Notes: generated by a model not told the origin, from the sequence alone. A stretch of 64,000 nt of DNA from 630D-37 sp037478835 (GCA_037478835.1 JBBFLV010000003.1:186001-250000); one strand, 5' to 3'; positions 25,053 to 33,710 are shown, counted from the first letter of the stretch. A program made the numbers and translations.

Positions 25053-26219
25053 ATGGGAATGCGAAAAGTAGCCGTAATCGGGGCCGGCATGACCCGTTTT
25101 GTGCGCCGGGCGCTGGAAACTCCCAAGGAACTCTCCTGGGAAGCGGCGCGGATGGCGCTGGAGTCCTGTGAACTGACGATGGACGATATCGATGCCGTCT
25201 GCTTCGGCACGGCGCCGGATGCCTTTGACGGCGTTCACATGAACGGAGAATATGCTTCCGATGGAGCCGGAGCCTGGCGCAAGCCCTTTATGCGCTCCTT
25301 CGTCGGTGGTGGGACGGGTGTTTTCGTCCCCATCCAGGGCTGGTATCACGTGGCCTCCGGGATGTTCGATGTAGTGCTGGTGGTGGCGGAAGAGAAAATG
25401 TCCTCCTTCTACCCTCATGCGCAGGCGGCCTTCCTCACCATCTTCGATCACACCACCGAGCGAGCTCTGGGGCCGAACCTGCTATGGATCTTCGCCTTGG
25501 AAATGAATCGCTACATGACCACGTATGGGCTGAAGAAGGAGGATATTGCCCGCGTGGCCGTGCTCCATAAGCGCAATGCAGCCGCTCACCCATGCGCGTT
25601 GCTCGGCGATCCGAACATTACGGTGGAGGATGTGCTCAATTCCGAGGTGCTGGCCTGGCCGGTGCAGCGCTTGGATGTCAGCCCGGTTTCGGATGGTGCC
25701 GTGGCGATTGTGCTGGCCGCCGAGCACGTTGCGAAGCGCTTGACCGACAAGCCGGTGTGGATCGAGGGGGTGGGGTGGAATTTGGATACGGCCTACTGGA
25801 CCAATCGCGATCTGGTCTACCCGCGCTATGTGGAATATGCGGCGCGTATGGCCTACGAGATGGCCGGGATCAAAGAGCCGCGCAAGGAGATTCACATCGC
25901 CGAGCCGTACGATCCCTTCGACTATAAAGTGCTTCATCACCTGGAAGGGCTGCAGCTGGCCCCGCGCGGCCGTGCCATTGAGCTCTACCTGGATGGAACG
26001 GCCGAACGCGATGGTGATCTGCCGATCTGCCCATCGGGCGGACTGCTCGGCGTGGGCAATCCGATCGCTGCGGCCGGGCTGATGAAGATTGCCGAGCTCT
26101 TCTGGCAATTGCGCGGCGAGGCCGGAGAACGCCAGGTGCCGGGCAACCCGCGCCGCGGTGTGGCGCAGGCCTGGGGCGACCTGATGCAAGTTGGGACCGT
26201 AGTGGTGATGGGTCGGTAA
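25053..26219 (+). CDS. Thiolase-fold protein B (nucleophilic Cys and His absent)
   Basis: 388 residues, a paralogue of the preceding gene and 15 bases downstream, with its own ribosome site (AAAGGAGC). The Cys position falls in VGGGTGVFVP, and the C-terminal GHP motif is GNPIAAAG, so both classic thiolase catalytic residues are missing. The region equivalent to HDCF reads EPYDPFDYKV and is rich in Tyr. It could be a structural or co-catalytic partner of protein A in a heteromeric complex, comparable to alpha/beta thiolase-like assemblies. No export signal. Confidence 0.82.
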   Translation: MGMRKVAVIGAGMTRFVRRALETPKELSWEAARMALESCELTMDDIDAVCFGTAPDAFDGVHMNGEYASDGAGAWRKPFMRSFVGGGTGVFVPIQGWYHVASGMFDVVLVVAEEKMSSFYPHAQAAFLTIFDHTTERALGPNLLWIFALEMNRYMTTYGLKKEDIARVAVLHKRNAAAHPCALLGDPNITVEDVLNSEVLAWPVQRLDVSPVSDGAVAIVLAAEHVAKRLTDKPVWIEGVGWNLDTAYWTNRDLVYPRYVEYAARMAYEMAGIKEPRKEIHIAEPYDPFDYKVLHHLEGLQLAPRGRAIELYLDGTAERDGDLPICPSGGLLGVGNPIAAAGLMKIAELFWQLRGEAGERQVPGNPRRGVAQAWGDLMQVGTVVVMGR

Positions 26220-26237
26220 ACGGAGAAGGAGGCTACA

Positions 26238-26768
26238 ATGACCGTTCGCTTTAAACATTTCCCCGGTGTTTCGCTGGATGAAGAAGATTTTCGCGAGGGA
26301 AAGGTGCTTTACCAGATGGATGAACTGAAGGCCGAATATGCCTGGGATACCGGGATTGCTATCGGTACCTACTTGGCCGGCCTGAAGCGAGGGGTGATCC
26401 TGGGCGTGCGCTGCAGTCACTGTCGCAAGGTGGTTGTGCCGCCGCGCACCGTTTGTGAATGGTGTTTTCGCCCGATGGAAGAATACGTCGAGTTGCCCGA
26501 TACCGGAACGGTGAACACGTTTTCGCTCTGTTACATCACCTGGGATATGCGCCGCATAAGCCAGCCGGAAATCCCCGCCGTCATTCACATTGACGGTACT
26601 TCCGAATTGGGCCCGGCCTCGGTGGTGATGGGCGGAATCCTGCATAAATTGGGCGAAGTGGACCCGAACGAAGTGCACATCGGCATGCGCGTCCAGGCGG
26701 TTTGGAAACCGGAAGCCGAACGCACCGGCGCGATCACCGATATTCTGTATTTCAAACCCATCCGATAG
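26238..26768 (+). CDS. DUF35 Zn-ribbon/OB-fold protein A
   Basis: 176 residues. A rubredoxin-like zinc ribbon (CSHCRKVVVPPRTVCEWC, two CxxC pairs) begins near residue 59 and is followed by an OB-fold with the family pattern VNTFSLCYITWD and a final GMRVQAVWKPE. DUF35 proteins bind thiolase-fold enzymes and help position the CoA substrate. The gene is in the thiolase-like operon, with a GGAGGC ribosome site. The N-terminal 55 residues before the ribbon are longer than in minimal members and may form the docking helix. Confidence 0.9.
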   Translation: MTVRFKHFPGVSLDEEDFREGKVLYQMDELKAEYAWDTGIAIGTYLAGLKRGVILGVRCSHCRKVVVPPRTVCEWCFRPMEEYVELPDTGTVNTFSLCYITWDMRRISQPEIPAVIHIDGTSELGPASVVMGGILHKLGEVDPNEVHIGMRVQAVWKPEAERTGAITDILYFKPIR

Positions 26769-26777
26769 GAGGCGACC

Positions 26778-27242
26778 ATGACGTTCCTAGAACGGGATGC
26801 GCATGCTCCGCAAGCTTGGTTTGGTCGTTTGCCGGCGGCTCATCGCTATACGTACGGTCTGGCCGGTGAACGCTTCTTCCGCGCCTTGAAGGACGAGGGG
26901 AAAATTCTGGGAAGCTACTGCCCAAAGTGCGATCACACTTACGTTCCGGCGACCGTTTTCTGCGAACGCTGCCTGGGCGAATTGACCGATTGGCGCGATA
27001 TGGGGCTGGTGGGTGAGTTACACACCTTTACCGTCCTGTATGTGGATTACGAGGGTCGTCCCCTGGAAAAACCGCAGGTGGTCGGGCTGGTGAGCTTTGG
27101 AGATGGCGGCATTGTCCACTTCCTTAATGCCGATCCCGAAACGTTGATCATCGGCATGCCGATGCGCGCTGTGCTCAAGCCACCGGCGGAGCGCCAGGGT
27201 TCTATCCTGGACATTCAATATTTTGAACCAGTGCAGGAGTAA
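26778..27242 (+). CDS. DUF35 Zn-ribbon/OB-fold protein B
   Basis: 154 residues. Zinc ribbon CPKCDHTYVPATVFCERC near residues 50-70, then an OB-fold (GELHTFTVLYVDYEG) ending in a GMPMRAVLKPP block that parallels protein A. Last gene of the four-gene operon and followed by two hairpins. Two thiolase-fold and two DUF35 genes suggest matched pairs or a four-component complex. Confidence 0.9.
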   Translation: MTFLERDAHAPQAWFGRLPAAHRYTYGLAGERFFRALKDEGKILGSYCPKCDHTYVPATVFCERCLGELTDWRDMGLVGELHTFTVLYVDYEGRPLEKPQVVGLVSFGDGGIVHFLNADPETLIIGMPMRAVLKPPAERQGSILDIQYFEPVQE

Positions 27243-27245
27243 AGT

Positions 27246-27306
27246 CCCTCTCGCCACAAACGAGAGGGGACCGAGGGGTGAGCCTGAGGAGGAGGCTCAC
27301 CCTTTT
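27246..27306 (+). terminator. Double hairpin terminator of the thiolase/DUF35 operon
   Basis: First stem CCCTCTCG/CGAGAGGG (27246-27268). Second stem GGGTGAGCCT/AGGCTCACCC (27276-27302, 7-base loop), followed by TTTT. Confidence 0.8.
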
Positions 27307-27331
27307 CGTTTTGCCGCACCTTCCACGCTCA

Positions 27332-27366
27332 ACGGTCTACGGTCTACGGTCCACGGTTCACGGTCT
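27332..27366 (+). repeat. Five tandem 7-base units (ACGGTYY)
   Basis: ACGGTCT, ACGGTCT, ACGGTCC, ACGGTTC, ACGGTCT run head to tail, with a further partial copy near 27386. It lies between an operon terminator and the TetR promoter. Confidence 0.8.
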
Positions 27367-27417
27367 ATCGCCTACACTCTAGCCCACGGTTCATCATCGA
27401 CTCCGCCCTCTCTATGG

Positions 27418-27443
27418 TATAATCCATAACGAACGTTCGCTAT
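27418..27443 (+). promoter_or_regulatory. TetR promoter (TGG-TATAAT) with overlapping palindromic operator
   Basis: TATAAT at 27418-27423 is followed by an 18-base palindrome (27426-27443, core CGAACGTTCG, one mismatched pair) that spans the transcription start and reaches the ATG. The position fits autorepression by the TetR protein. Confidence 0.65.
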
Positions 27444-28026
27444 GACCGAGCTAACCACCCGTAAAGCCATTTTAGATGCCGCCTTCGAGCTCTTTTTGCA
27501 ACAAGGCTATCACGGCACTTCCATCCGTCAGATTGCACAGAAGGCCTCTCTGACCATCGGGGCGATCTATCATCATTTTCGCGATAAAGAGGCCATTTTC
27601 CGCGCTGTTTTCATGGAAAAGCATCCCTATCGCGAGGCGCTGGCCGTATTGAAAACGTTGCCGACAGAAAACCTGGAAACCTTCATCCGCCAGGCGGCGC
27701 GACAGTTTGTTGAAATCTTGCAGCAGGAGCCCGCGATTTTGAATCTGATGTTGATCGAGATCGTAGAGTTCAACGGTGCTCATCTTCCCTTGCTGTTTGA
27801 AGAGATCTTTCCAGAAATTGTGCTTTTGTTCGAGCGCGCCGCGCAGCAAACTCCTGGGTTGCGTCCGTTTTCGGCGCCGATGCTCTTGCGCTCCTTCATC
27901 GGCTTTTTCTTCGCCTTCTATGTCAGTGAACGCTTGCTGGGTCACAAATTGGAGGCCTTTATGCCATCCGACGCGTTAGACCAGTTCGTTGAAATCTACC
28001 TGCACGGCATCCTCAAGGAGGCATGA
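27442..28026 (+). CDS. TetR/AcrR family transcriptional regulator
   Basis: 194 residues. The N-terminal helix-turn-helix is typical (ILDAAFELFLQQGYHGTSIR, then SLTIGAIYHHFRDKEAIFRA). The C-terminal ligand/dimer domain is helical, ending with FFFAFYVSERLLG. Its stop overlaps the start of the exporter permease (ATGA), so it is the first gene of the efflux operon and probably represses it together with itself through the palindrome at its start. The arrangement is like CecR and the YbhGFSR exporter of enterobacteria. The ligand is unknown. Confidence 0.92.
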   Translation: MTELTTRKAILDAAFELFLQQGYHGTSIRQIAQKASLTIGAIYHHFRDKEAIFRAVFMEKHPYREALAVLKTLPTENLETFIRQAARQFVEILQQEPAILNLMLIEIVEFNGAHLPLLFEEIFPEIVLLFERAAQQTPGLRPFSAPMLLRSFIGFFFAFYVSERLLGHKLEAFMPSDALDQFVEIYLHGILKEA

Positions 28027-29153
28027 TGTGGGGACGGTTGCTTTCAATTATCCGTAAGGAATTTCTGCAGATCTTCCGTGATCTGCGCACGGTGGTGATC
28101 ATCTTGGTGATCCCTATCCTACAACTTTTCCTGTTAGGCTATGCGGCCACCAATGATGTGAAGAACGTGCCTTTGGCGGTGCTGGATCGGAGCCGCTCGC
28201 CACAATCACGGGAGCTGGTGGAAGCTTTTGAGGCGGCAAATTACTTTCGCATTGCCTATCAGGTTGATTCAGAAGCCGAATTGCAGTGGCTGATCGAACG
28301 GGGAAAGGCGCGCGCCGGCCTAATCATCCCGCCGGACTATGCCACGCGCCTGCTCCAGGGGGAAGCACAAGTGGCGGTTATCCTGGATGGTTCGGATCCG
28401 ACCATCGGTTCTACAGCGTTTTCGACAGCTCAGCTGATCGGTCAGAGCCAGGCCACCAAGGTTCTGGAGGCCCGGCTGGCCTCGCTGGGGCGCTCGGAGA
28501 TGCTGAAACCACCGCTCGAGGTGCGCCCGCGCGTCTGGTATAACCCCGATCTGATCTCTGCCTATTTCATGATCCCCGGCGTGATCGGGATGATCCTCTA
28601 TGCGATTACCTCGATCCTGACGGCCACGGCGATCGTGCGCGAGCGCGAACGTGGCACCATCGAGCAATTGATCGTCACGCCCATTCGCCCTTGGGAACTG
28701 GTGGTGGGGAAAATCCTGCCTTATGTGTTGCTGGCTTTTTTTGATACCCTGGAAGTCCTGGTGATCGGTCACTGGTGGTTTGGAGTGCCGGTTCGCGGTA
28801 GCCTGACGCTTCTACTGGCGCTTTCCGGGCTCTTGCTCCTTTCCGGGTTGGGCATTGGGCTGTTGGCCTCCACCATTGCCAATACTCAACAAGAGGCCAT
28901 GCTTTCGGTGTGGATGACTTTATTACCGGGGATTTTTCTTTCCGGCTTTTTCTTTCCCCTCGAGGCTATGCCGAAGGTCCTTCAGTGGATTTCGTACCTG
29001 ATTCCCTTGCGCTACTATCTTGTGATTATCCGTGCGATCCTGCTCAAAGGAGCCGGGCTGGAGGTTCTTCAACAGGAAACCTTGGCTCTTGCCCTGCTGG
29101 GTATTTTCCTGATGGGAGCCGCCGCCCTGCGCTTCCGCAAACGTCTGGATTGA
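28023..29153 (+). CDS. ABC-2 type transporter permease (YbhS/YhhJ-like)
   Basis: 376 residues. One N-terminal membrane helix (VVIILVIPILQLFLLGY), a periplasmic-side domain of about 150 residues, then five helices including the family motif ERERGTIEQLIVTPIRPWEL. Exporter permease that would work as a homodimer, or with an unlinked second permease, since E. coli has two (YbhS and YbhR) and only one is here. Coupled to TetR upstream; the membrane fusion protein follows after 10 bases. Confidence 0.92.
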   Translation: MMWGRLLSIIRKEFLQIFRDLRTVVIILVIPILQLFLLGYAATNDVKNVPLAVLDRSRSPQSRELVEAFEAANYFRIAYQVDSEAELQWLIERGKARAGLIIPPDYATRLLQGEAQVAVILDGSDPTIGSTAFSTAQLIGQSQATKVLEARLASLGRSEMLKPPLEVRPRVWYNPDLISAYFMIPGVIGMILYAITSILTATAIVRERERGTIEQLIVTPIRPWELVVGKILPYVLLAFFDTLEVLVIGHWWFGVPVRGSLTLLLALSGLLLLSGLGIGLLASTIANTQQEAMLSVWMTLLPGIFLSGFFFPLEAMPKVLQWISYLIPLRYYLVIIRAILLKGAGLEVLQQETLALALLGIFLMGAAALRFRKRLD

Positions 29154-29163
29154 AGGAGGAAGT

Positions 29164-30600
29164 ATGCATCGCAGACCCCCTATACCGGTTGTCTTTTTGC
29201 TCGTTATCCTGCTGGGTGCCGCCGTGATCTACGGCTTGCGCTCGATGAAAGAGGAGAGCAGCACAGTCCTCAAAGCCTCCGGCACGATCGAGGCAACTAC
29301 CATCTCGCTGGCACCGGAAGTAGCCGGCAAGGTCAAGGAAGTGCTCGTTGAGGAGGGCCAGTTCGTCCATCAGGGGGATGTACTTTTGCGTTTGGATGGA
29401 AGTTTGCTACAGGCTCAACGAGCTCAGGCCGAAGCGGCGCTGGAAGCCGCTCGGCAGGCTGCCCAAACCGCCGCCGTCAATCAGGAGATGGCACAGGCAC
29501 AGTATGATGCCGCCCTGGCGGCGGCTCGTGCCCAGGAAGGGGCGGCGCGCTTGCAGGATTGGATTCAGCGTGCGCCGGGGATTTTCACCCAGCCCCTTTG
29601 GTATTTCACCCGCAAGGAGCAATTGAAAGCGGCCCAGGCTGAAGTGGATGCGGCCGCCCAGGCGCTTGCCGAAGCGGAAGCCGATTTGCAGAAAATGGTT
29701 TCGGCAGAGAAGTATGCCGCTTTCCTGGCTGCCGAGGAGCGCCTGAATCAGGCGCGCATTACCTATCAGGTGGTTAAACAGGTATACGATCGTGCTCAGG
29801 CTACCGGTGGCAAAGTGCGCCCGGAAGATGTGGATGTAGACCTGCCGCCCTATCTGCCGAATCGCTATCTGATCAAGATCCGCCTGGCTAAATTGCTCAC
29901 CGGCGATAGCGATGTGATTCAGGCAGCCAGTGACTTGCTGGATGAAGTCGAGCGCGAACTACAGGATGCCCAAAAAGCCTATGATGATCTTCTGAGCACG
30001 AAGGAAGCGCAGGATGTGCTCAAAGCGCGGGCGAAGATCTCCGTTGCCCAGGAGCGCTATAACGCGGCACGAGACTGGTTGCAATCCCTGCAAACCGGAG
30101 AGAACTCGCCCCAGATGCGCATTGCGGCGATTGCTTTGGAGCAAGCCAAAGCCGCTGTCGCGCAGGCGCAGGCCGGGATCAAACAGGCGCAGGCGGCCCT
30201 CGACCTGATCGATGCCCAAATCCAGAAGCTCACCCTCCTGGCGCCGATGGATGGCGTGATCCTCAGCCGCGTGGCAGAACCGGGCGAGTTCCTACAACCC
30301 GGCGCAGTGGCTCTAACCCTTGCCGATCTGAGCAATCTAACCATCACCGTCTATATTCCCGAAGATCAGTATGGGCGTATCCATTTGGGGCAAGCCGCAC
30401 AGGTGAGTGTGGATTCTTTCCCCGGCGAAGTTTTCAGCGCCCATGTCATTTATATTTCGGATCAGGCCGAATTTACCCCGCGCAATGTACAAACGGTCGA
30501 AGGGCGCAGCTCTACCGTGTATGCCATCAAGCTGAAGGTAGAAGACCCTTCCGGACGATTGAAGCTGGGCATGCCCGCGGATGTCATCTTTGAAGAGTGA
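29164..30600 (+). CDS. HlyD/EmrA-family membrane fusion (adaptor) protein
   Basis: 478 residues. N-terminal membrane anchor (residues about 7-24), lipoyl half-motif GTIEATTISLAPEVAGKVKE, a long Ala/Gln/Glu-rich coiled-coil hairpin (about 85-345), the second lipoyl half (LLAPMDGVILSRVAEPGEFL), then a beta-barrel. The hairpin is longer than in YbhG. A predicted adaptor in a likely single-membrane Chloroflexota cell is notable: it may handle substrates at the outer leaflet or in the wall instead of docking to TolC (inference). Confidence 0.92.
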   Translation: MHRRPPIPVVFLLVILLGAAVIYGLRSMKEESSTVLKASGTIEATTISLAPEVAGKVKEVLVEEGQFVHQGDVLLRLDGSLLQAQRAQAEAALEAARQAAQTAAVNQEMAQAQYDAALAAARAQEGAARLQDWIQRAPGIFTQPLWYFTRKEQLKAAQAEVDAAAQALAEAEADLQKMVSAEKYAAFLAAEERLNQARITYQVVKQVYDRAQATGGKVRPEDVDVDLPPYLPNRYLIKIRLAKLLTGDSDVIQAASDLLDEVERELQDAQKAYDDLLSTKEAQDVLKARAKISVAQERYNAARDWLQSLQTGENSPQMRIAAIALEQAKAAVAQAQAGIKQAQAALDLIDAQIQKLTLLAPMDGVILSRVAEPGEFLQPGAVALTLADLSNLTITVYIPEDQYGRIHLGQAAQVSVDSFPGEVFSAHVIYISDQAEFTPRNVQTVEGRSSTVYAIKLKVEDPSGRLKLGMPADVIFEE

Positions 30601-31547
30601 TGGGTGAGATGGAAGAATATCTGTTGGAGGCAGAACATCTCCACAAGCGCTTTGGTGAGGTACGCGCGGTGGAAGATGTTTCCCTGCGGCTGCGGCCGGG
30701 TGAGATCTATGGCCTGGTGGGACCGGATGGCGCCGGCAAGACGACCACCATGCGTTTGCTGGTGGGCGCTTTGCAACCCGATCAGGGGCAGGTGCGCATT
30801 GCCGGTGTGGATATGCACCGCAATCCGGAGCAGGGACGTCGCTTCATCGGCTATCTTTCACAACGTTTCTCGCTCTATGAGGACCTGACGGTGCTGGAGA
30901 ACATCCGCTTCTTTGCCGAGGTGCGGGGGCTTTCGGCGACCGAATGGCTGACGCGCAGCCTGGAGATTCTGCGCTTTGTTGACCTCGATCGCTTTCAAAA
31001 TCGTCTGGCCGGGCAACTTTCCGGTGGGATGAAACAGAAGTTGGGACTTGCCATTGCCCTGGTTACCAAGCCGCGTTTGTTGCTGCTCGATGAGCCTACA
31101 ACCGGTGTGGACCCCGTCACACGGCAGGATTTCTGGCAATTGCTGATCCATCTGGTGCGCACCGCCGAGCATCCGGTGGCGATCCTGATCTCGACTCCCT
31201 ATATGGACGAGGCGGCCCGTTGCCATCGTATTGGCTTTATGCAAGCAGGGAGGATTCGCGCCGAAGGGAGCCCCTCCGAGTTGCGAGCACAATTGAGCGA
31301 ACGGATGCTGGAAGTGCGCGGGGCCCCTTTGAGAGCCTTGCGGGCCTGGTTACAGGGCATGGATGGAGTCGAAGATATCCATGCGTTCGGAGATCGTCTC
31401 CATGTGCGTGTTCGTCAAGGAAGTTTGCCTTCTATTCTGGAGCGACTGAAACATCAGGCACCGCCGCCCCCATGCCACATGGAGGCCGCCTATCCGGTTC
31501 CGCCCACACTGGAAGATGCCTTCATGGCCTTTGCCGTTTCCGAATGA
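30600..31547 (+). CDS. ABC transporter ATPase 1 (YbhF N-half-like)
   Basis: About 315 residues from the ATG at 30600, which overlaps the adaptor stop; a GTG at 30597 is the alternative. Walker A reads GPDGAGKTTT (Asp in place of the common Asn), signature LSGGMKQKLG and Walker B LLLLDEPTTGVDP. The C-terminal extension of about 80 residues is typical of drug-export ATPases. In E. coli the equivalent YbhF carries two ATPase halves in one chain; here the halves are separate adjacent genes. Confidence 0.92.
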   Translation: MGEMEEYLLEAEHLHKRFGEVRAVEDVSLRLRPGEIYGLVGPDGAGKTTTMRLLVGALQPDQGQVRIAGVDMHRNPEQGRRFIGYLSQRFSLYEDLTVLENIRFFAEVRGLSATEWLTRSLEILRFVDLDRFQNRLAGQLSGGMKQKLGLAIALVTKPRLLLLDEPTTGVDPVTRQDFWQLLIHLVRTAEHPVAILISTPYMDEAARCHRIGFMQAGRIRAEGSPSELRAQLSERMLEVRGAPLRALRAWLQGMDGVEDIHAFGDRLHVRVRQGSLPSILERLKHQAPPPPCHMEAAYPVPPTLEDAFMAFAVSE

Positions 31548-31569
31548 GCCTTTCATCCATGAGGCCGAT

Positions 31570-32478
31570 ATGAGCGAGAACGTGATCGAAGTGGAAAACC
31601 TAACCCGCCGTTTTGGGGATTTTCTCGCCGTTGACCACATCTCCTTCCAGGTGCAACGTGGGGAGATCGTGGGCTATTTAGGGCCAAATGGCTCCGGCAA
31701 GACGACGACCATTCGCATGTTGCTGGGGTTGCTCCGCCCAAGCGAGGGGTATGCGCGCGTGCTGGGCTTTGATGCGTTTTCCCAGGCCGAGGCGGTGCGC
31801 GCCCGTAGCGGCTACATGTCGCAAAAATTTGCCCTTTATAATGATCTGACGGTGTGGGAAAACCTGGAATTCTATAGCGGCGTTTACGGTGTGCGCCATC
31901 GGGAGAGGTTGGAGGAAGTGTTGGAAATGGTGGGGTTGCAGGCTCACCGCCGCACAATGGCCGCTTCTCTTTCCACCGGCTGGCGCCAACGTCTGGCGCT
32001 GGCCATCGCCCTTGTTCATCGCCCGGAACTCCTCTTCCTGGACGAGCCGACCTCCGGTGTGGACCCGCTGGCGCGTCGCGCCTTTTGGGACCTGATCTAT
32101 GCCTTGGCGGAGGAGGGGGTGACGATCTTGGTCACGACCCATTACATGGATGAGGCCGAATATTGCCAACGAGTCGGGATGATGCGTCAGGGTCAGCTGC
32201 TGGCGATGGATACTCCTTCGGCCCTCAAAGCCAGGTTTCTCCCCGGACCGGTATGGGAAGTTTTTCTCCAGCCGCTGGAGGTTGGCCTGGATTATCTGCC
32301 GCGTCTGGAAGGCGTGTTACGGGTGGGGCTTTCCGGGGATCACTTGCGGGTGATCACCGTTCCGCAGATGACCAAGAGGGACCTTGAGCAAGGAATCCGG
32401 CACTTTCCGCTCAAGCTCCATGCGGTGCAGCGCAGTGATCCGACCCTGGAGGACGTTTTCCTGACCCTGGCCGGATAG
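31570..32478 (+). CDS. ABC transporter ATPase 2 (YbhF C-half-like)
   Basis: 302 residues from the ATG at 31570 (GAGG 5 bases upstream); the longer frame from 31516 overlaps ATPase 1 and adds an unlikely leader. Walker A GPNGSGKTTT, Walker B LLFLDEPTSGVDP. The signature reads LSTGWRQRL, with Thr and Trp where LSGGxxQ is usual, so one composite site may be altered. Expected to pair with ATPase 1 as a heterodimer. Last gene of the efflux operon. Confidence 0.92.
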   Translation: MSENVIEVENLTRRFGDFLAVDHISFQVQRGEIVGYLGPNGSGKTTTIRMLLGLLRPSEGYARVLGFDAFSQAEAVRARSGYMSQKFALYNDLTVWENLEFYSGVYGVRHRERLEEVLEMVGLQAHRRTMAASLSTGWRQRLALAIALVHRPELLFLDEPTSGVDPLARRAFWDLIYALAEEGVTILVTTHYMDEAEYCQRVGMMRQGQLLAMDTPSALKARFLPGPVWEVFLQPLEVGLDYLPRLEGVLRVGLSGDHLRVITVPQMTKRDLEQGIRHFPLKLHAVQRSDPTLEDVFLTLAG

Positions 32479-32489
32479 CGCTTGCGGTG

Positions 32490-32612
32490 AATGCAAGCAT
32501 ATGGGGATAAATGCGAGCATTTACCGATAGGTTTTTAGTAAAAACTTATATTTTTCTTGTGATTTTTGTAGGATAAATGCTTGCATTTGTCCAGGTGCAA
32601 ATGCAAGCATTT
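32490..32612. repeat. Palindromic repeats AAATGC-NN-GCATTT between the efflux operon and ruvB
   Basis: Copies at 32509-32522, 32575-32588 and 32599-32612, plus a degenerate one at 32490-32501. Between them lies an AT-rich stretch with a GTTTTT-AGT-AAAAAC hairpin (32531-32545). They sit between convergent genes, so they may serve as terminators. A further copy lies upstream of ruvB (33695-33708). Confidence 0.75.
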
Positions 32613-32615
32613 GCG

Positions 32616-33641
32616 CTACATTAAGCGGGGTTGGTTTTCTTCCGGGTAAGGCAGGCCTAGGTGCTCGTAGGCCGCACGGGTGGCGACTCGCCCTTGGGGG
32701 GTGCGATCCAGGAAGCCCAATTGGAGTAAATACGGTTCGACCACGTCCATGATCGTATCGGCTTCCTCGCCGATCGAGGCGGCGATGGTCGCCAGGCCAA
32801 CCGGCCCGCCCTGATATTTTTCGATGATCGTACGCAGGACGCGGCGATCCACATCATCCAATCCCAGCGGATCGATGGCGAGGAGATCGAGAGCTTCGCG
32901 GGCAACGGCACGGGTGATGCGCCCATCGGCGCGCACCTGGGCATAGTCGCGCACGCGGCGTAACAAGCGCAAGGCGACGCGCGGTGTGCCACGGGCGCGG
33001 CGGGCGATCTCTTCCACGCCCCCTTCGTCTACTTCGACCGGCAAGAGCGCCGCCGCACGACGGACAATGGCCTGCATGGCGGCCAAATCGTAATAATCCA
33101 ACCGATAGACGGCGCCAAAGCGCGCCCGTAACGGTGCGCTGACCAGCGCCAGACGGGTGGTGGCACCCACGACGGTAAAACGCGGCAGTTTCAGGCGGAT
33201 GGAACGCGCCGCAGGTCCTTTGCCGATCACGATGTCCAGTGCAAAATCTTCCATGGCCGGGTAGAGCACTTCTTCCACGGCTTTGCCCAGGCGATGGACT
33301 TCGTCAATAAAAAGCACGTCACCGGCATGCAGGTTGGTGAGGATGGCCGCCAGATCGCCGGCACGTTCGATCGCCGGCCCCGAAGTGACTTTGATGCTCA
33401 CCCCCATCTCATGGGCCAGCACGTGGGCTAAGGTGGTCTTTCCCAGGCCGGGAGGGCCGTAGAACAGGACGTGATCCAGCGGCTCGCCGCGTTTCCTGGC
33501 GGCTTGGATCAGGATGGAAAGGTTTTCCTTGACCTGCTCCTGGCCGATCAGATCGCTCAGGCGCTGAGGGCGCAAGGCGTGATTGATCTGATCTTCGGGC
33601 GCGGCATGGCTATCAACGGCTCGACGGGTAGAAGACGTCAT
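32616..33641 (-). CDS. ruvB: Holliday junction branch-migration DNA helicase RuvB
   Basis: 341 residues, standard length. N-terminal RPQRLSDLIGQEQVKENLSI, Walker A GPPGLGKTTLAHVLA, Walker B DVLFIDEVHRLG, sensor VGATTRLALVSAPLRARFG and a C-terminal winged helix ending in the usual GRVATRAAYEHLGL block. Works as a hexameric motor with RuvA, not in this window. The start at 33641 is set by the -10 box 7 bases upstream; the longer frame to 33785 would run through that promoter. Confidence 0.97.
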   Translation of the reverse strand: MTSSTRRAVDSHAAPEDQINHALRPQRLSDLIGQEQVKENLSILIQAARKRGEPLDHVLFYGPPGLGKTTLAHVLAHEMGVSIKVTSGPAIERAGDLAAILTNLHAGDVLFIDEVHRLGKAVEEVLYPAMEDFALDIVIGKGPAARSIRLKLPRFTVVGATTRLALVSAPLRARFGAVYRLDYYDLAAMQAIVRRAAALLPVEVDEGGVEEIARRARGTPRVALRLLRRVRDYAQVRADGRITRAVAREALDLLAIDPLGLDDVDRRVLRTIIEKYQGGPVGLATIAASIGEEADTIMDVVEPYLLQLGFLDRTPQGRVATRAAYEHLGLPYPEENQPRLM

Positions 33642-33648
33642 CGGGTTG

Positions 33649-33654
33649 ATTATA
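33649..33654 (-). promoter_or_regulatory. -10 box (TATAAT) of ruvB
   Basis: On the minus strand TATAAT is followed by 7 bases and the ATG, giving a leaderless or nearly leaderless transcript. No clear -35. Confidence 0.6.
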
Positions 33655-33692
33655 CCCTCATCCCTCCCGATGGCGAGTAGGTCGATCGTAGG

Positions 33693-33710
33693 GCAAATGC
33701 TCGCATTTGC
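33693..33710. repeat. Palindromic repeat GCAAATGCTCGCATTTGC
   Basis: Same AAATGC-NN-GCATTT family as the copies at 32490-32612. It sits between the divergent ruvB and flippase-like promoters. Confidence 0.75.

Noticed and set aside
25482..26678. Long antisense frame (398 codons) across the thiolase-like gene
   Set aside because: GC-rich coding DNA gives long shadow frames; the protein has no family features, while the plus-strand genes do.
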